This document shows, in pieces, positions 53,312 to 63,288 of a stretch of DNA of 64,000 bases. Below the pieces are notes generated by a model. That model saw only the letters and a list, made by a program, of their open reading frames with translations, ran no database searches and was not told the origin of the DNA. The DNA comes from an uncultured Erythrobacter sp. (GTDB lineage Bacteria; Pseudomonadota; Alphaproteobacteria; Sphingomonadales; Sphingomonadaceae). Position 1 is the first letter of the stretch. Every line of letters starts with the position of its first letter. The translations under genes were made by a program, and so were the position numbers. The stretch covers positions 434,001-498,000 of the forward strand of contig CANKYK010000001.1 in the NCBI GenBank assembly GCA_947488155.1, in the 5' to 3' direction.

Positions 53312-53713
53312 TCAATCGCCGTCAGGGAAGAAGAACTCGCGCATATGCTCGCCAATCCGCGCTGGGCGCAGGGTGGTCGAGTCGATGCAGCACCAGCTCG
53401 ATTGCACCTCGGCCAGCACTTCCTCACCCCGCGAAATAACCGTGCGGTAGAATGCGCGCGCTCCATTATAGCGCTCCAGCACCGTGTTCGCGATCACATC
53501 ATCTTCCAGGAACGCTGGGCGGCGATAGGTAATCTCATGCTTGAGAGCGACCCAGGCTTTGGAAGCAATTTCCTCTGCCGGGGCAAGGTTATTCCAATGC
53601 GCGAGCACGGCATCCTGCACCCAGTTCAAATAGCGCGCGTTGTTCACGTGCCCCATGAAATCGATGTCTTCGGGAAGGACTTTAATCGGAAAGGCAAAGG
53701 GCACTGCTGACAT
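53312..53713 (-). CDS. Acyl-CoA thioesterase (4HBT/YbgC type)
   Basis: A 133-residue hotdog thioesterase. The signature [24 protein letters not shown] (~12-35) holds the catalytic Asp of the 4HBT family, and [20 protein letters not shown] follows. The substrate is unknown. It is convergent with mtfA and separated from leuC by a short intergenic region. Confidence 0.88.
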   Translation of the reverse strand: MSAVPFAFPIKVLPEDIDFMGHVNNARYLNWVQDAVLAHWNNLAPAEEIASKAWVALKHEITYRRPAFLEDDVIANTVLERYNGARAFYRTVISRGEEVLAEVQSSWCCIDSTTLRPARIGEHMREFFFPDGD

Positions 53714-53827
53714 GATTGTAAGTTAAACACACAATGGTGTCTTTTCCATGACTATTTCCATGACTATCCGCCTGCCTGGCACAGTCCGGCTTGCAAGTGT
53801 TGCATCAAGGCCGCTAATCGGATCCCT

Positions 53828-55258
53828 ATGGCTAGCAAACCACGCACATTGTACGAGAAGATCTGGGACGCGCATGTTGTTGAGACGCGTGAGGATGGCA
53901 CGTCGCTGATCTATATTGATCGGCATTTGGTTCACGAGGTGACAAGCCCGCAAGCGTTTGAAGCTTTGCGGCTGGCGGGCCGCCCTGTGCGGCGCCCTGA
54001 ATTGACCCTGGCCGTGCCAGATCACAACCTGCCGACCACGGCGCGGCGCGATGCGAGCGGCGCAAAAATCCCGATCGCCGATCCGCAAAGCCGCGCTCAG
54101 TTGGAAGCGCTGGAAAAAAACGCCCCGGAATTTGGCATTCGCTACATTGGCGATGCGGATGACGCACAAGGCATCGTCCATGTCGTTGGCCCAGAGCAAG
54201 GCTTCTCCCTACCCGGCACCACGATCGTTTGCGGGGATTCGCACACCGCCTCTCATGGCGGATTGGGCGCGCTCGCATTCGGCATCGGCACCAGCGAAGT
54301 GGAGCACGTGCTGGCAACGCAGACCTTGCTGCTCCAGAAATCGAAGACGATGGAGCTTCGCGTTGAAGGAGAACTCTCTGCAGGTATCACCGCCAAAGAT
54401 CTGATTTTGCACATTATTGGGCAAATTGGCGCCGCGGGCGGGTCTGGCTATGTGATCGAATATCGCGGCCGAGTGTTCGAACAGATGAGTGTCGAGCAAC
54501 GCCTGACCGTGTGCAATATGAGCATAGAGGCGGGGGCGCGTGCAGGCCTGATCGCGGCGGATGATGTGGTGTTCGACTATCTCAAGGGACGATCGATGGC
54601 GCCCAAGGGAGCGGACTGGGACGAGGCGGTGCAATATTGGCGCTCACTCGTCAGCGATCCCGGTGCCGAATTCGACAAGAGCGTGGTGATCGATGCCAGC
54701 GATGTTGAACCCACGGTTAGCTGGGGCACCAGCCCCGAAGACGTCATCGCCATCGGCGGCACAGTTCCCTCGCCCGAAAGCTTTGCCGATAAGGACAAGC
54801 AAGAGGCAGCGCAAAAGAGCCTCGACTATATGGGCCTGACGCCGGGCACCGCGATGAGCGACATTCCCGTTGAGAACATCTTCATCGGCAGCTGTACCAA
54901 CAGCCGGATCGAGGATCTGCGCGCCGCCGCCGAAGTGTTGAATGGCCGGCGCAAGGCGGACAATGTGAAATGGGCAATCGTGGTGCCGGGATCCGGCCTG
55001 GTGAAACGCCAAGCGGAAGAGGAAGGCTTAGACCACATCTTCACCGAAGCCGGGTTTGAGTGGCGCGAGCCGGGCTGCTCCGCCTGTCTGGGCATGAACC
55101 CTGACAAGGTTCCCACGGGCGAGCGCTGCGCCTCAACCTCCAACCGCAATTTCGTTGGCCGCCAGGGCCCAGGTGCGCGCACGCATTTGCTATCACCCGC
55201 GATGGCTGCAGCGGCGGCTGTGACCGGGCGACTGACCGATGTGCGCACATTAAAGTGA
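53828..55258 (+). CDS. leuC: 3-isopropylmalate dehydratase large subunit
   Basis: A 476-residue aconitase-family subunit for leucine synthesis. It shows [25 protein letters not shown] sequence (~135-155, first Fe-S cysteine region) and [13 protein letters not shown] plus [26 protein letters not shown] for the other [4Fe-4S] ligands. It acts with LeuD, whose gene is 2.6 kb downstream on the same strand. Its stop overlaps the next ATG. Confidence 0.97.
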   Translation: MASKPRTLYEKIWDAHVVETREDGTSLIYIDRHLVHEVTSPQAFEALRLAGRPVRRPELTLAVPDHNLPTTARRDASGAKIPIADPQSRAQLEALEKNAPEFGIRYIGDADDAQGIVHVVGPEQGFSLPGTTIVCGDSHTASHGGLGALAFGIGTSEVEHVLATQTLLLQKSKTMELRVEGELSAGITAKDLILHIIGQIGAAGGSGYVIEYRGRVFEQMSVEQRLTVCNMSIEAGARAGLIAADDVVFDYLKGRSMAPKGADWDEAVQYWRSLVSDPGAEFDKSVVIDASDVEPTVSWGTSPEDVIAIGGTVPSPESFADKDKQEAAQKSLDYMGLTPGTAMSDIPVENIFIGSCTNSRIEDLRAAAEVLNGRRKADNVKWAIVVPGSGLVKRQAEEEGLDHIFTEAGFEWREPGCSACLGMNPDKVPTGERCASTSNRNFVGRQGPGARTHLLSPAMAAAAAVTGRLTDVRTLK

Positions 55259-55662
55259 TGCAGGGCAGCTGCCATTGCGGGAACGTGAGCGTAGCCATCA
55301 CGAGGCAGCCTGAATACATAAACCTATGCGATTGCTCGCTGTGCCTGAAGTCTGGCGGAGCTTGGGGATATTTCTCCGAGAGCGAGATCAAAGTTGCTGG
55401 TTCAACCCGCGCCTATCGCCGCAAGGACTACAAAGAGCCTGCGGTTGAAATGCAATTCTGCGGCGAATGCGGCGCTACAACCCACTGGGTGCTGACAGAG
55501 CATTGTGACGGCGACAGAGTGGGCGTGAACATGCGGCTATTCGCACCTGACGAGATCACGGGGATTGAGGCGCGCACGCTGGATGGGCGGAATTGGTTTG
55601 GCAAAACCGACGCTGCACACCGGCGGGAGCCAGGCAAAGTGGGCAGCGATGTCTTTCTTTGA
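55258..55662 (+). CDS. GFA/CENP-V domain protein
   Basis: A 134-residue zinc-binding protein of the Gfa family (CHCGNVSVAI start, CDCSLCLKSGGAWGYF, FCGECGATTHW). The family includes a proposed glutathione-formaldehyde adduct enzyme, but most members are uncharacterised. The ATG at 55258 shares one base with the leuC stop, so it is in the leu transcript. Confidence 0.85.
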   Translation: MQGSCHCGNVSVAITRQPEYINLCDCSLCLKSGGAWGYFSESEIKVAGSTRAYRRKDYKEPAVEMQFCGECGATTHWVLTEHCDGDRVGVNMRLFAPDEITGIEARTLDGRNWFGKTDAAHRREPGKVGSDVFL

Positions 55663-55729
55663 TCATCAAAGCGATTGATTGATCTGTTTTCGCGGGGCAT
55701 TGGCTTCGCATTGGGAGGGTTAGCAAGCA

Positions 55730-56803
55730 ATGGATGTGATGAAGGGAATTCGGGTTCCAGAGCGGCTCTACAAGGGCGTGCTGTGGCTGGTTTCGATTGT
55801 CTTTGCCGCCTTTCTGGTTGGTCTGGGCAATCTCATCATTGGCGACCTGCCGCAGGTCCAGGCTGAGCTGAACCGCGATCAATATGTTGAAACCGCGGAG
55901 GTAAAGCAGCTGCGCGGCCAGATAAATGCGCTCGATGAGGAGCGATCCGCTCTGGATGACCGGCTCGAATTGCTAAACATTCAGCAGCGCCAAGCCTCTG
56001 AAGAAAAGCAATCCGCGACAGAGACGTTTGAGGCGTGGATCAAGACCCGCTCTGCGACAACCGATCCGACGCAAGATCCCAAAGTTATAGCGCGCACCCG
56101 CGCGCTGGAGCAATTGCAGCAAAACGAGCGTTCCATAAGCAGCTCGATCAACGCGCTCGACACCGAGGCGGCTGAGCTGAGCCAGCGTCGCAGCGCGATT
56201 TCAGAGCGGCTGTACGATGCCGAAGATGCAGGCGCGCCCGCCTATGAGCAGGCGTATTTCTGGCAAGAGCTGCAGGTGTTCGGGCTGAGACTGCTCATCA
56301 CCCTGCCCATGCTGGGGATCGCCGCATGGCTGATCGTGAAGCGCCGCAAGGGGGAATACTGGCCGATCTCACGCGGGTTTGTGCTCGCCTCGGTGTTTGT
56401 CTTCTTCGTCGAACTGGTGCCTTATTTGCCGAGCTATGGCGGTTATATTCGCTACGGAGTCGGCATCATCCTGACATTTGCAGCGGGCCATTTCTTAATC
56501 AAGAAGATGCGGCAATACCTCGCTCAGCGACAAGAGGTTGAGCAAAAGGCCGAGGAGGAGCGGCGCAAGCTAGTCTCGCACGATGAAGCGTTTAAGAAAA
56601 TGTCTTCTAGCGTGTGCCCTGGCTGTGACCGGCCCATCGCAAAAATGGAAGGAACCGAGAGCAATTTCTGCGTCCATTGCGGCATGACTTTGTTCGATCG
56701 CTGCATCAGCTGCGAGACCCGAAAAATGGCGTTCTTCCGCTTTTGCATGTCCTGCGGGACCACCGCCGAGACTGAGGTCGACAAACCAGCACCTGCAACC
56801 TAG
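55730..56803 (+). CDS. Membrane coiled-coil protein with double zinc ribbon
   Basis: A 357-residue protein I cannot assign to a named family. An N-terminal membrane helix (VLWLVSIVFAAFLVGLGNLII, ~17-37) precedes a long coiled coil (~55-170), three or so further helices (~185-260), another charged helix, and then four Cys-x-x-Cys knuckles (CPGC, CVHC, CISC, CMSC, ~295-345) forming two zinc ribbons. The parts suggest a membrane scaffold that binds protein or nucleic acid on the cytoplasmic side. It lies between leuC and leuD. Confidence 0.7.
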   Translation: MDVMKGIRVPERLYKGVLWLVSIVFAAFLVGLGNLIIGDLPQVQAELNRDQYVETAEVKQLRGQINALDEERSALDDRLELLNIQQRQASEEKQSATETFEAWIKTRSATTDPTQDPKVIARTRALEQLQQNERSISSSINALDTEAAELSQRRSAISERLYDAEDAGAPAYEQAYFWQELQVFGLRLLITLPMLGIAAWLIVKRRKGEYWPISRGFVLASVFVFFVELVPYLPSYGGYIRYGVGIILTFAAGHFLIKKMRQYLAQRQEVEQKAEEERRKLVSHDEAFKKMSSSVCPGCDRPIAKMEGTESNFCVHCGMTLFDRCISCETRKMAFFRFCMSCGTTAETEVDKPAPAT

Positions 56804-56869
56804 CGGAAGCTCAGAACATATTGCGCGCAATCCCTTGCAAGCCTGCCCTCCCGCTCCCATGAGGATATC

Positions 56870-57028
56870 ATGACGAAAAACACCAAAAGCAAAGCTGCCA
56901 TCGCCGCCAGTGCAATCGGCTCTGCCGCTGTTGCAGCGGCGCTGCTCTATGCCAACAAGCGCAAGAGCAAAGACAAGAAGCCAGAGGCCCCCAAAGTGCC
57001 CTCCGGCGAAAATCCGGAAACAGACTGA
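56870..57028 (+). CDS. Small single-helix membrane protein
   Basis: A 52-residue protein, too short for usual gene calling. GAGG lies 6 bases before the ATG. A weakly hydrophobic Ala-rich helix (AAIAASAIGSAAVAAALLYA, ~9-28) is followed by a basic tail NKRKSKDKK and a polar end. The composition is coding-like and the gene fits the gap exactly between the zinc-ribbon gene and the lactamase-fold gene, 29 bp before the next start. Function is unknown. Confidence 0.6.
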   Translation: MTKNTKSKAAIAASAIGSAAVAAALLYANKRKSKDKKPEAPKVPSGENPETD

Positions 57029-57057
57029 GCGCTGCTATGCCAAGGGAAAAACGGCTT

Positions 57058-57894
57058 ATGAAACTCTTTGCAGCGGCGCTTGCCACATTCGTGCTGGCAT
57101 CTCCGCTACAGGCTCAGGAAGAGCCCGATCTGGAGATATGGCGGCTTGATTGCGGAACGATTGCATTTAGCGATTCAGCCGCATTTTCCGACGCCCACCT
57201 GTATGATGGGAAAGCGCGCACTCTGGTGGCAAGCTGCTATCTACTGCGCAATGGCACCCGCTATTTGCTGTGGGACGCGGGCCTCCCGTCAGGCCTTATT
57301 GGTACTGGCCTTTCGCAAGGCGGCACCACCCTTTCGCTAGAGCGCTCGATTGCCGATCAGCTCAGTGATATTGGCGTGACAACAGAACAAGTGACCTATG
57401 CTGGGGTTAGCCATTTTCATTTCGACCACACAGGCCAGCTCAGCGATTTTTCCGGTTCGACCTTGCTTATCGGTGCCGGTGATTGGGACGTGGTGAAAGA
57501 AACCAAAGAGCCCAATCCGCTGGTTGATCCACGGCCCTTCGCCGCTTGGCTTGGTGAAGAAGGCGCAGAGGTCGTTGCGTTTCCTGGCGATCATGACGTT
57601 TTTGGCGACGGGTCAGTCGTCATGAAGGCGATGCCGGGCCACACCCCCGGCCACACCAGCCTGTTGGTGCGCTTGCCCGAAACCGGCAATCTTCTGCTGA
57701 CCGGGGATCTTTATCATTTCGAAGAGCAAATCGATAACCGCGGGGTGCCATCATTCAACACCAACCGTGCTGACACTCTGGCCTCTTTTGAACGCTTCAA
57801 TGCCATCGCAAAGTCGCTCGATGCGACCGTACTGATACAGCATGACCCTCGCCATCTCGGCCGCTTGCCAACATTTCCAGGATCAGCAAAATAA
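57058..57894 (+). CDS. Exported metallo-beta-lactamase fold hydrolase
   Basis: A 278-residue protein. The signal peptide [17 protein letters not shown] (~3-19) precedes the MBL fold with zinc motif HFHFDH (~115-120), PGHTPGHTS (~196-204), LTGDLYHF (~218-225) and a final His in IQHDPRH. It is closest to the AHL-lactonase-like group, but exported, so the substrate is open. The ATG at 57058 was chosen over 57037 because the signal peptide begins there. Its stop overlaps leuD by one base. Confidence 0.85.
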   Translation: MKLFAAALATFVLASPLQAQEEPDLEIWRLDCGTIAFSDSAAFSDAHLYDGKARTLVASCYLLRNGTRYLLWDAGLPSGLIGTGLSQGGTTLSLERSIADQLSDIGVTTEQVTYAGVSHFHFDHTGQLSDFSGSTLLIGAGDWDVVKETKEPNPLVDPRPFAAWLGEEGAEVVAFPGDHDVFGDGSVVMKAMPGHTPGHTSLLVRLPETGNLLLTGDLYHFEEQIDNRGVPSFNTNRADTLASFERFNAIAKSLDATVLIQHDPRHLGRLPTFPGSAK

Positions 57895-58499
57895 TGGATG
57901 CCATCCAGCATGTCGCGGGGCAAGCGATCCCATATGGCGCGAAAAATATCGACACGGATATTATCATTCCGGCGAAATGGCTCAAAACCATCACTCGTGA
58001 GGGTTTAGGCAAAGGGGCGTTTGAAACCGTTCGCGAGATCGAGGGCAATGTATTTGACGATCCCGCCTATGCCGGATCGCAAATTCTGATCGCTGGCGAT
58101 AATTTTGGCTGCGGCTCCAGCCGCGAACATGCCGCCTGGGCACTGCTGGATCTGGGCATCCGCGCGGTTCTGGCCCCAAGCTATTCGGACATCTTCTCTG
58201 GCAACGCGGTGAAAAACGGCATTCTGCCGATCGTCCTGCCTCAAGCGGCGATTGACCGTTTGCTGGAGGTCGCACGGGTGGGCGAGCCGATCGACATCGA
58301 TCTGGAAACGCAATCCGTCACAACGCCGTTTCAAGATCGCTTCGCGTTCGATATCGACCCGTTCCGTAAGCATTGTCTGCTGAACGGGCTGGACGAGGTC
58401 GCACTAACGCTAGAGCGCAAAGACGCCATTCAATCATATGAGAACCAGCGCGCATCCGCGCAAAGCTGGCTGACACAAGGAACGGAGACACACGCATGA
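57894..58499 (+). CDS. leuD: 3-isopropylmalate dehydratase small subunit
   Basis: A 201-residue LeuD ([25 protein letters not shown] start, [40 protein letters not shown]). It forms the swivel domain of the isopropylmalate dehydratase with LeuC. It overlaps its neighbours on both sides, so it is the end of the leuC-leuD transcript or continues into the oxidoreductase gene. Confidence 0.96.
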   Translation: MDAIQHVAGQAIPYGAKNIDTDIIIPAKWLKTITREGLGKGAFETVREIEGNVFDDPAYAGSQILIAGDNFGCGSSREHAAWALLDLGIRAVLAPSYSDIFSGNAVKNGILPIVLPQAAIDRLLEVARVGEPIDIDLETQSVTTPFQDRFAFDIDPFRKHCLLNGLDEVALTLERKDAIQSYENQRASAQSWLTQGTETHA

Positions 58500-59494
58500 G
58501 AGCGCTACGCACACACGAGATTGGCGGACCGGAAACGCTGAAACTCGACGAAATTGAGGTGCCAGCGCCGGGCAAAGGCGAAGTTCTGGTCGACGTAAAG
58601 GCGTGCGCGATCAACTATCCCGATACGTTGATGATCCGCGACCTCTATCAGTTCAAGCCGCAGCGCCCCTATTCACCCGGCGGCGAACTTGCTGGCGTGG
58701 TTGAGGCCGTTGGCGAAGGCGTGGAAGGCTACAACATCGGCGACAAAGTGATGGCCGGAATTGGCAATGGCGGATTGTCGGAGAAGGTCATTGTGCCTGC
58801 CGCTCGCATGTTCCCCATCCCAGACGGCGTACCCTATGAGAAGGCCGCATCGCTGCTCATGACATATGGCACCACGATCCACGGGTTGAAGGATCGCGGC
58901 CACATCAAGGCAGGTGACACAGTCCTGATCCTGGGCGCGGCGGGCGGTGTTGGCTTGTCTGCGGTTGAACTTGCAAAAGCGTTTGGCGCGAAAGTCGTCG
59001 CAGCAGTCTCCAGCGAAGCCAAAGGCGAAGTCGCCAAGCAGGCCGGAGCGGACGAGGTTGTGATTTATCCGCGCGAGGAAATGGACAAAGCCGCCTCCAA
59101 AGAACTCGCTGGCGCATTCAAGGCCGCGTGCGGCCCAGAAGGTGCGAACATCGTCTATGACATTGTTGGCGGCCAATATTCCGAGCCAGCCCTGCGCTCA
59201 ATCGCATGGGAGGGCCGCTTTCTAGTGGTCGGCTTCCCAGCGGGCATCGCGAAAATGCCATTGAACCTGACGCTGCTGAAATCCTGCGATATTTGCGGTG
59301 TGTTCTGGGGCGCGTTTACAGCGCGCGAACCGGCCAAATTCGTCGAGCAGGTCAAGGAGCTGTTCGAGTTGATGAAAGCGGGCAAGATTGATCCGCTGGT
59401 CTCTGAAACCTTCCCATTGGAGCGCGCAGGCGAGGCAATCGCCAAGCTGGAAAGCCGCGAGGCAGTGGGCAAGCTCGTGGTGACGATGGACTAG
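58496..59494 (+). CDS. NADPH:quinone oxidoreductase family (MDR)
   Basis: A 332-residue medium-chain reductase without the zinc of alcohol dehydrogenases. A GroES-like domain (~1-120; [34 protein letters not shown]) is followed by a Rossmann domain with [24 protein letters not shown] (~143-166). Likely NADPH-dependent reduction of quinones or enones. It overlaps leuD by 4 bp (ATGA). Confidence 0.9.
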   Translation: MRALRTHEIGGPETLKLDEIEVPAPGKGEVLVDVKACAINYPDTLMIRDLYQFKPQRPYSPGGELAGVVEAVGEGVEGYNIGDKVMAGIGNGGLSEKVIVPAARMFPIPDGVPYEKAASLLMTYGTTIHGLKDRGHIKAGDTVLILGAAGGVGLSAVELAKAFGAKVVAAVSSEAKGEVAKQAGADEVVIYPREEMDKAASKELAGAFKAACGPEGANIVYDIVGGQYSEPALRSIAWEGRFLVVGFPAGIAKMPLNLTLLKSCDICGVFWGAFTAREPAKFVEQVKELFELMKAGKIDPLVSETFPLERAGEAIAKLESREAVGKLVVTMD

Positions 59495-59622
59495 GCCGTA
59501 AATTCATAATTCGCGCACGCTTATTGAAGACGCCGCACGATCCGCGCTTGCCGCAGGCCGCCCAGCCTCCTATTTTGCCTGGGCACACTTCAATTCTTGG
59601 GCCGCTGGCCAAGGGGACTAAC

Positions 59623-59946
59623 ATGACTGATTTCAAAGATCGCGAACGCGCCGAAGAAGCCAAGTTCGCAATGGACGAAGAAACCGCCTTTAAAGTGGCG
59701 GCGCGTCGCAATCGCTTGCTGGGTGAATGGGCCGCTGGCCTCATGAGCCTCACCGAGGAAGAGACCGACGCCTATAAGAAAGCCGTCGTGCAGGCAGACT
59801 TTGAAGAAGCCGGCGATGAAGATGTGATCCGCAAGCTGCTGGGTGATCTCACCGCGGCGGAATGCAATGTCAGCGAAGATGACATTCGCACAAAGCTGGA
59901 AGAAAAAGCCGTCGAGGCAAAACGTCAATTGATGAGCGAGAGCTAA
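59623..59946 (+). CDS. ATPase inhibitor subunit zeta (DUF1476)
   Basis: A 107-residue member of the alphaproteobacterial zeta family (DRERAEEAKFAMDEETAFKVAARRNRLLGEWAA start). Zeta blocks reverse rotation of the F1Fo ATP synthase by inserting its N-terminus at a catalytic interface. The ATG at 59623 has AAGGGGA upstream. bolA follows 5 bp later. Confidence 0.92.
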   Translation: MTDFKDRERAEEAKFAMDEETAFKVAARRNRLLGEWAAGLMSLTEEETDAYKKAVVQADFEEAGDEDVIRKLLGDLTAAECNVSEDDIRTKLEEKAVEAKRQLMSES

Positions 59947-59951
59947 GCGGC

Positions 59952-60185
59952 ATGCCTATGACAGCGGCCGACATCGAGGCGCTCATCACTGCGGCGCTAC
60001 CCGGCGCTGTGGTGGAGATGCGCGATCTGGCCGGAGATAATGATCACTGGGCTGCGACCATCACTGCGCCGCAATTTGCAGGCAAGAACCGGGTTCAGCA
60101 GCACAAGATGGTTTATGCGGCGCTGGGTGAGCGCATGGGCGGCGAACTGCACGCCTTGCAAGTCACCACCGTGGTTCCCACCTAA
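59952..60185 (+). CDS. BolA family protein
   Basis: A 77-residue BolA (ITAALPGAVVEMRDLAGDNDHWAATI, RVQQHKMVYAALGERMGGELHALQV). BolA proteins bind a shared [2Fe-2S] cluster with monothiol glutaredoxins, and the CGFS glutaredoxin gene follows 47 bp later, which supports that pairing. Confidence 0.93.
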   Translation: MPMTAADIEALITAALPGAVVEMRDLAGDNDHWAATITAPQFAGKNRVQQHKMVYAALGERMGGELHALQVTTVVPT

Positions 60186-60232
60186 TCCCCATACGATTTT
60201 CCATGGTTCATTTTTCAAAGGTTTAGGCCATT

Positions 60233-60568
60233 ATGTCTGACACAAACGCCCGCATCGCCAACATCGTTAGCGAAAACGATGTCGTTTTGTTCATGAAGGG
60301 CACGCCGCTGTTCCCGCAATGCGGATTTTCCAGCCGGGCCATCGCGATCCTTGATCATTGCGGCGTCGCCTATGAAAGCGTCGACGTGCTGCAAGACATG
60401 GAAGTGCGCCAAGGCATCAAGACCTATTCCGATTGGCCAACCATCCCTCAGCTTTATGTGAAGGGCGAATTTCTGGGCGGCAGCGACATTATGATGGAAA
60501 TGTTCGAAGCGGGCGAACTGCAACAGCTGATGGAAGAAAAAGCGGTCGCGAAGGCCGAAGCCTCTTAA
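60233..60568 (+). CDS. grxD: Monothiol glutaredoxin Grx4
   Basis: A 111-residue CGFS-type glutaredoxin ([45 protein letters not shown]). It carries [2Fe-2S] clusters for delivery and iron signalling, with BolA as partner. It is followed by a strong terminator at 60626-60662. Confidence 0.96.
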   Translation: MSDTNARIANIVSENDVVLFMKGTPLFPQCGFSSRAIAILDHCGVAYESVDVLQDMEVRQGIKTYSDWPTIPQLYVKGEFLGGSDIMMEMFEAGELQQLMEEKAVAKAEAS

Positions 60569-60893
60569 GTTTGCGCACTCGCATCCGCGAGCGCGAAAGC
60601 CAGAATATAAACGTTCCAGATACGAAAAACCCGCCTCGTGAACCAAACGAGGCGGGTTTTCTAATTTCGGGGAGGTGAAACCAAGAGACCAAAAAAGACC
60701 TCACCTCTTTATCGAAGACCACTAGGGGCACACAATACTATGCACCCACCGTGCCAAAAACACGAAGAGCGGCCTTTTCAGCCAGTTAAATGGTTTCTAC
60801 GGATTAACCATAAGGTCAAATGTAAAAGATACCGACAAGCAAAGCTGCAAATACGCTTGGCAAGTCGCCCCGCCCCCGGCATCACTGCAGGCA
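60569..60893. other. Intergenic after grxD
   Basis: No gene is seen. The stretch holds the grxD terminator (60626-60662) and an inverted repeat GAGGTGA/TCACCTC (60672-60707) followed by TTT, which may be a second terminator or an operator for the NUDIX gene. AT-rich bases at 60780-60840 could hold its promoter. Confidence 0.5.
60626..60662 (+). terminator. Rho-independent terminator after grxD
   Basis: AAAACCCGCCTCGT pairs perfectly with ACGAGGCGGGTTTT around a 7-base loop, giving a 14-bp symmetric hairpin with T-runs at both ends. It can act in both directions. Confidence 0.93.
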
Positions 60894-61676
60894 ATGGCAG
60901 ATCACACACAGCAGTCACCTGAAGGCATCCCCGCCGCGACCATCGTTATCTTTCGCAAGAGCAGCAATGGCGGCGCTCCTGAAACCCTGATGACGGTCCG
61001 ATCGCGCAATATGGCGTTTGCCGGCGGCATGGCGGTGTTCCCTGGCGGGCGCGTCGATGATGCGGACTTTGCACTAGCCCGCACGCTCACCTCTCCACTC
61101 GATGTAAGTGAGCTTGCACATCAGATCGCGGCAGTTCGCGAGACCATCGAAGAAACTGGCCTAGCGCTTGGAATTGCGGGCGATGTTGACGCGGCAAAGG
61201 CCGCCGATGCGCGGGCAATGCTGCTGGAGATGGGAGAGCTTGCACCCGTGCTTGAGGCCTTCGACTGGTCGCTCGACCTTGATCAGATCACGCCGTTCGC
61301 CCGCTGGTATCCCAAGAATGAGAACATCAGCCGCGTCTATGACACGCGCTTTTACCTTGCCAATTTGGGCACGGGCGAGGTGGAGATCGCCGCGGATCAA
61401 TCAGAAAACACGCGTTTGTTCTGGGTCAGTGCGCAGGGCGCGCTCGACATGGCTGAACGCGGCGAGATCAAGCTGATCTTTCCGACCCGCCGGAATCTGG
61501 AGCGCCTGGCTCTGTTCGCAAGCTATGATGAAGCGCGCGCGCAGGCCGAGGCTATTCCAGTCAAAACCATCGTTCCCATGGTTGACGACAGCAATGATCA
61601 GCCAATGCTGCGGATCATGGAAGACGCCGGTTATCCGATCACGGCGGAATTGCTGGAGACCGTTCAGCGCGGGTAG
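60894..61676 (+). CDS. NUDIX hydrolase
   Basis: A 260-residue NUDIX-domain protein. The box is split across GGRVDDADFALARTL ... AAVRETIEETGLALG (~48-100), with the REtiEEtG core intact. The rest follows the RDD1/NUDT19-like CoA-pyrophosphatase layout (FARWYPKNE, RFYLANLG, IKLIFPTRRNLERL). The substrate is not certain; CoA or acyl-CoA diphosphate is a reasonable guess. Confidence 0.85.
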   Translation: MADHTQQSPEGIPAATIVIFRKSSNGGAPETLMTVRSRNMAFAGGMAVFPGGRVDDADFALARTLTSPLDVSELAHQIAAVRETIEETGLALGIAGDVDAAKAADARAMLLEMGELAPVLEAFDWSLDLDQITPFARWYPKNENISRVYDTRFYLANLGTGEVEIAADQSENTRLFWVSAQGALDMAERGEIKLIFPTRRNLERLALFASYDEARAQAEAIPVKTIVPMVDDSNDQPMLRIMEDAGYPITAELLETVQRG

Positions 61677-61718
61677 AAAAATTTGGCTGGCAGGCCAGTG
61701 CCAGCCCGCACCTTCCAC

Positions 61719-62066
61719 TTATCTACGCGCAAGCCGACGATTATTCTGCTTAAAATTGGCAACACGATATCCACGCTCAGTCATTTCCTTGCGGTAATCA
61801 TGGCGCGCATCGCGAATTTCCTGGCGATATTCCTCATAGGCATCGCGGCGATCCTCTTCGTCGGTCGCCCGGCGAAGGTCACTCGCCAACTCGCGCTTGG
61901 CTTCACTGATGTCAGTCCGATAATCGAGCCACCATTTGTTGCTGTCATTGTTGGGCGAAAGCGGCACGCGGTAGCCGTCGACCACAATCCCTTTCTGGTG
62001 AGCGGCGACCGGAGCCGCGATCATAGTCCCGGCAAGGGCAATTGAGGCAAGAATCATACGGGTCAT
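61719..62066 (-). CDS. Secreted charged helical protein
   Basis: A 115-residue protein. A signal peptide (MILASIALAGTMIAAPVAA, ~4-22, cleavage near VAA-HQ) precedes a highly charged helical body (EAKRELASDLRRATDEEDRRDAYEEYRQEIRDARHDYRKEM) and a basic end. No family is recognised; it resembles small periplasmic coiled-coil proteins. The ATG at 62066 has AGGAG upstream. It stands alone. Confidence 0.7.
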   Translation of the reverse strand: MTRMILASIALAGTMIAAPVAAHQKGIVVDGYRVPLSPNNDSNKWWLDYRTDISEAKRELASDLRRATDEEDRRDAYEEYRQEIRDARHDYRKEMTERGYRVANFKQNNRRLARR

Positions 62067-62255
62067 CGGATGTCTCCTATCGGTGATTAATGCGCGCAAA
62101 TTGTCGCTCAGCACATGAACAGCAGGTGTCGAAAGGCGCGCTGTCATGGCGGCAAGAGCGATGAGCCGTATCAGCTGTGCGGTATGAGCGACGAGTTGCA
62201 ATAACCGCCATATGCAGCAATTTTCGCGCAGTAGCCTACGGCATGATCTACAAAC

Positions 62256-62332
62256 TGGCGCGCCCGGCAGGACTCGAACCTGCTGCCTCAAGATTAGAAG
62301 TCTCGCGCTCTATCCAGATGAGCTACGGGCGC
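62256..62332 (-). tRNA. tRNA-Arg(TCT)
   Basis: A 77-nt tRNA with encoded CCA. The acceptor stem GCGCCCG/CGGGCGC has discriminator G. The anticodon loop CTTCTAA gives TCT, reading AGA. The D-loop (AGCTCATCTGGATAGAGC) and T-loop (GGTTCGAGTCC) are standard. Confidence 0.96.
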
Positions 62333-62431
62333 GCACGCTCTTTGCAAACACTTTAGCAATCGCAATTCGAAAGCGCATTCGCCCAATAGCGCGCTTTGCG
62401 ACGGTGTAAAATCGCGTTAGGCACTTCGGCT

Positions 62432-63271
62432 ATGAATAACCCGGATAACAATGCGGCCAGCGGGCCGATTGCGACCAGCACAGCACCGCGAACTTTCCGC
62501 TATTACGACCTGGTGATGGCCGCCTTTGTGGCGATCCTGCTGCTCTCCAACATTATCGGCGCGGCAAAACTGACCTTCGTCGAAGTGCCATTCTGGCCCG
62601 ATGGCATGTGGCCAGCGCCCGATGGGATGTTTATCTACGGCGCCGGGATCCTGTTCTTCCCGCTCGGCTATGTCATCGGCGATATTCTGACCGAGATATA
62701 TGGCTTTGCAAAAGCGCGCCGGGTGATCTGGACCGGTTTTGCGGCGATGATCTTCCTCGCCTTTATGAGCTATGTTGTAGTTGGCCTGCCCGCCTTTGCC
62801 GGATGGGAATGCGCGGCGAGTTCCTCATTGCAATTTACAGGCAACGGCGAAACAATCCCTGGCGAGATCTGCCAGCAAACCTACGAGTCCGTCTTCGGCA
62901 GCACATGGCGGATCGTGATCGCCTCGATCATCGCATTCTGGGCCGGTGAATTCGTTAATTCCTACGTTATGGCCAAGATGAAGGTGTGGACGAAGGGCAA
63001 GGCGCTGTGGGCCCGCACGATCGGCTCGACTGTGGTTGGTCAAGGGGTCGACAGCCTGATCTTCTACCCCATCGCCTTTTACGGCATTTGGAGCACTGAA
63101 GCGGTGATCACCGTGATGATCACCAATTGGCTGCTGAAGGTTCTGTGGGAGGCTTTACTGACCCCGGTGACCTATTTGGTGGTTGGCAAGCTGAAAAAGG
63201 CCGAAGGCGTCGATCTGTTCGATACTGAGACCAATTTCTCCCCCTTTGCGAGTGAGAAACAAGAGGCTTAA
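62432..63271 (+). CDS. Queuosine precursor transporter (VUT/YhhQ family)
   Basis: A 279-residue inner-membrane protein with six or seven helices. The family marker is LGYVIGDILTEIYGFAKARRVIW (~75-97), and GEFVNSYVMAKMKVWTKGK plus GQGVDSLIFYPIAF are typical of YhhQ, an importer of preQ0/preQ1. A polar loop with cysteines (~130-150) is an insertion. The ATG at 62432 was chosen. No preQ riboswitch is evident upstream. Confidence 0.85.
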   Translation: MNNPDNNAASGPIATSTAPRTFRYYDLVMAAFVAILLLSNIIGAAKLTFVEVPFWPDGMWPAPDGMFIYGAGILFFPLGYVIGDILTEIYGFAKARRVIWTGFAAMIFLAFMSYVVVGLPAFAGWECAASSSLQFTGNGETIPGEICQQTYESVFGSTWRIVIASIIAFWAGEFVNSYVMAKMKVWTKGKALWARTIGSTVVGQGVDSLIFYPIAFYGIWSTEAVITVMITNWLLKVLWEALLTPVTYLVVGKLKKAEGVDLFDTETNFSPFASEKQEA

Positions 63272-63288
63272 CGCCTCCCTGCCCTAGG

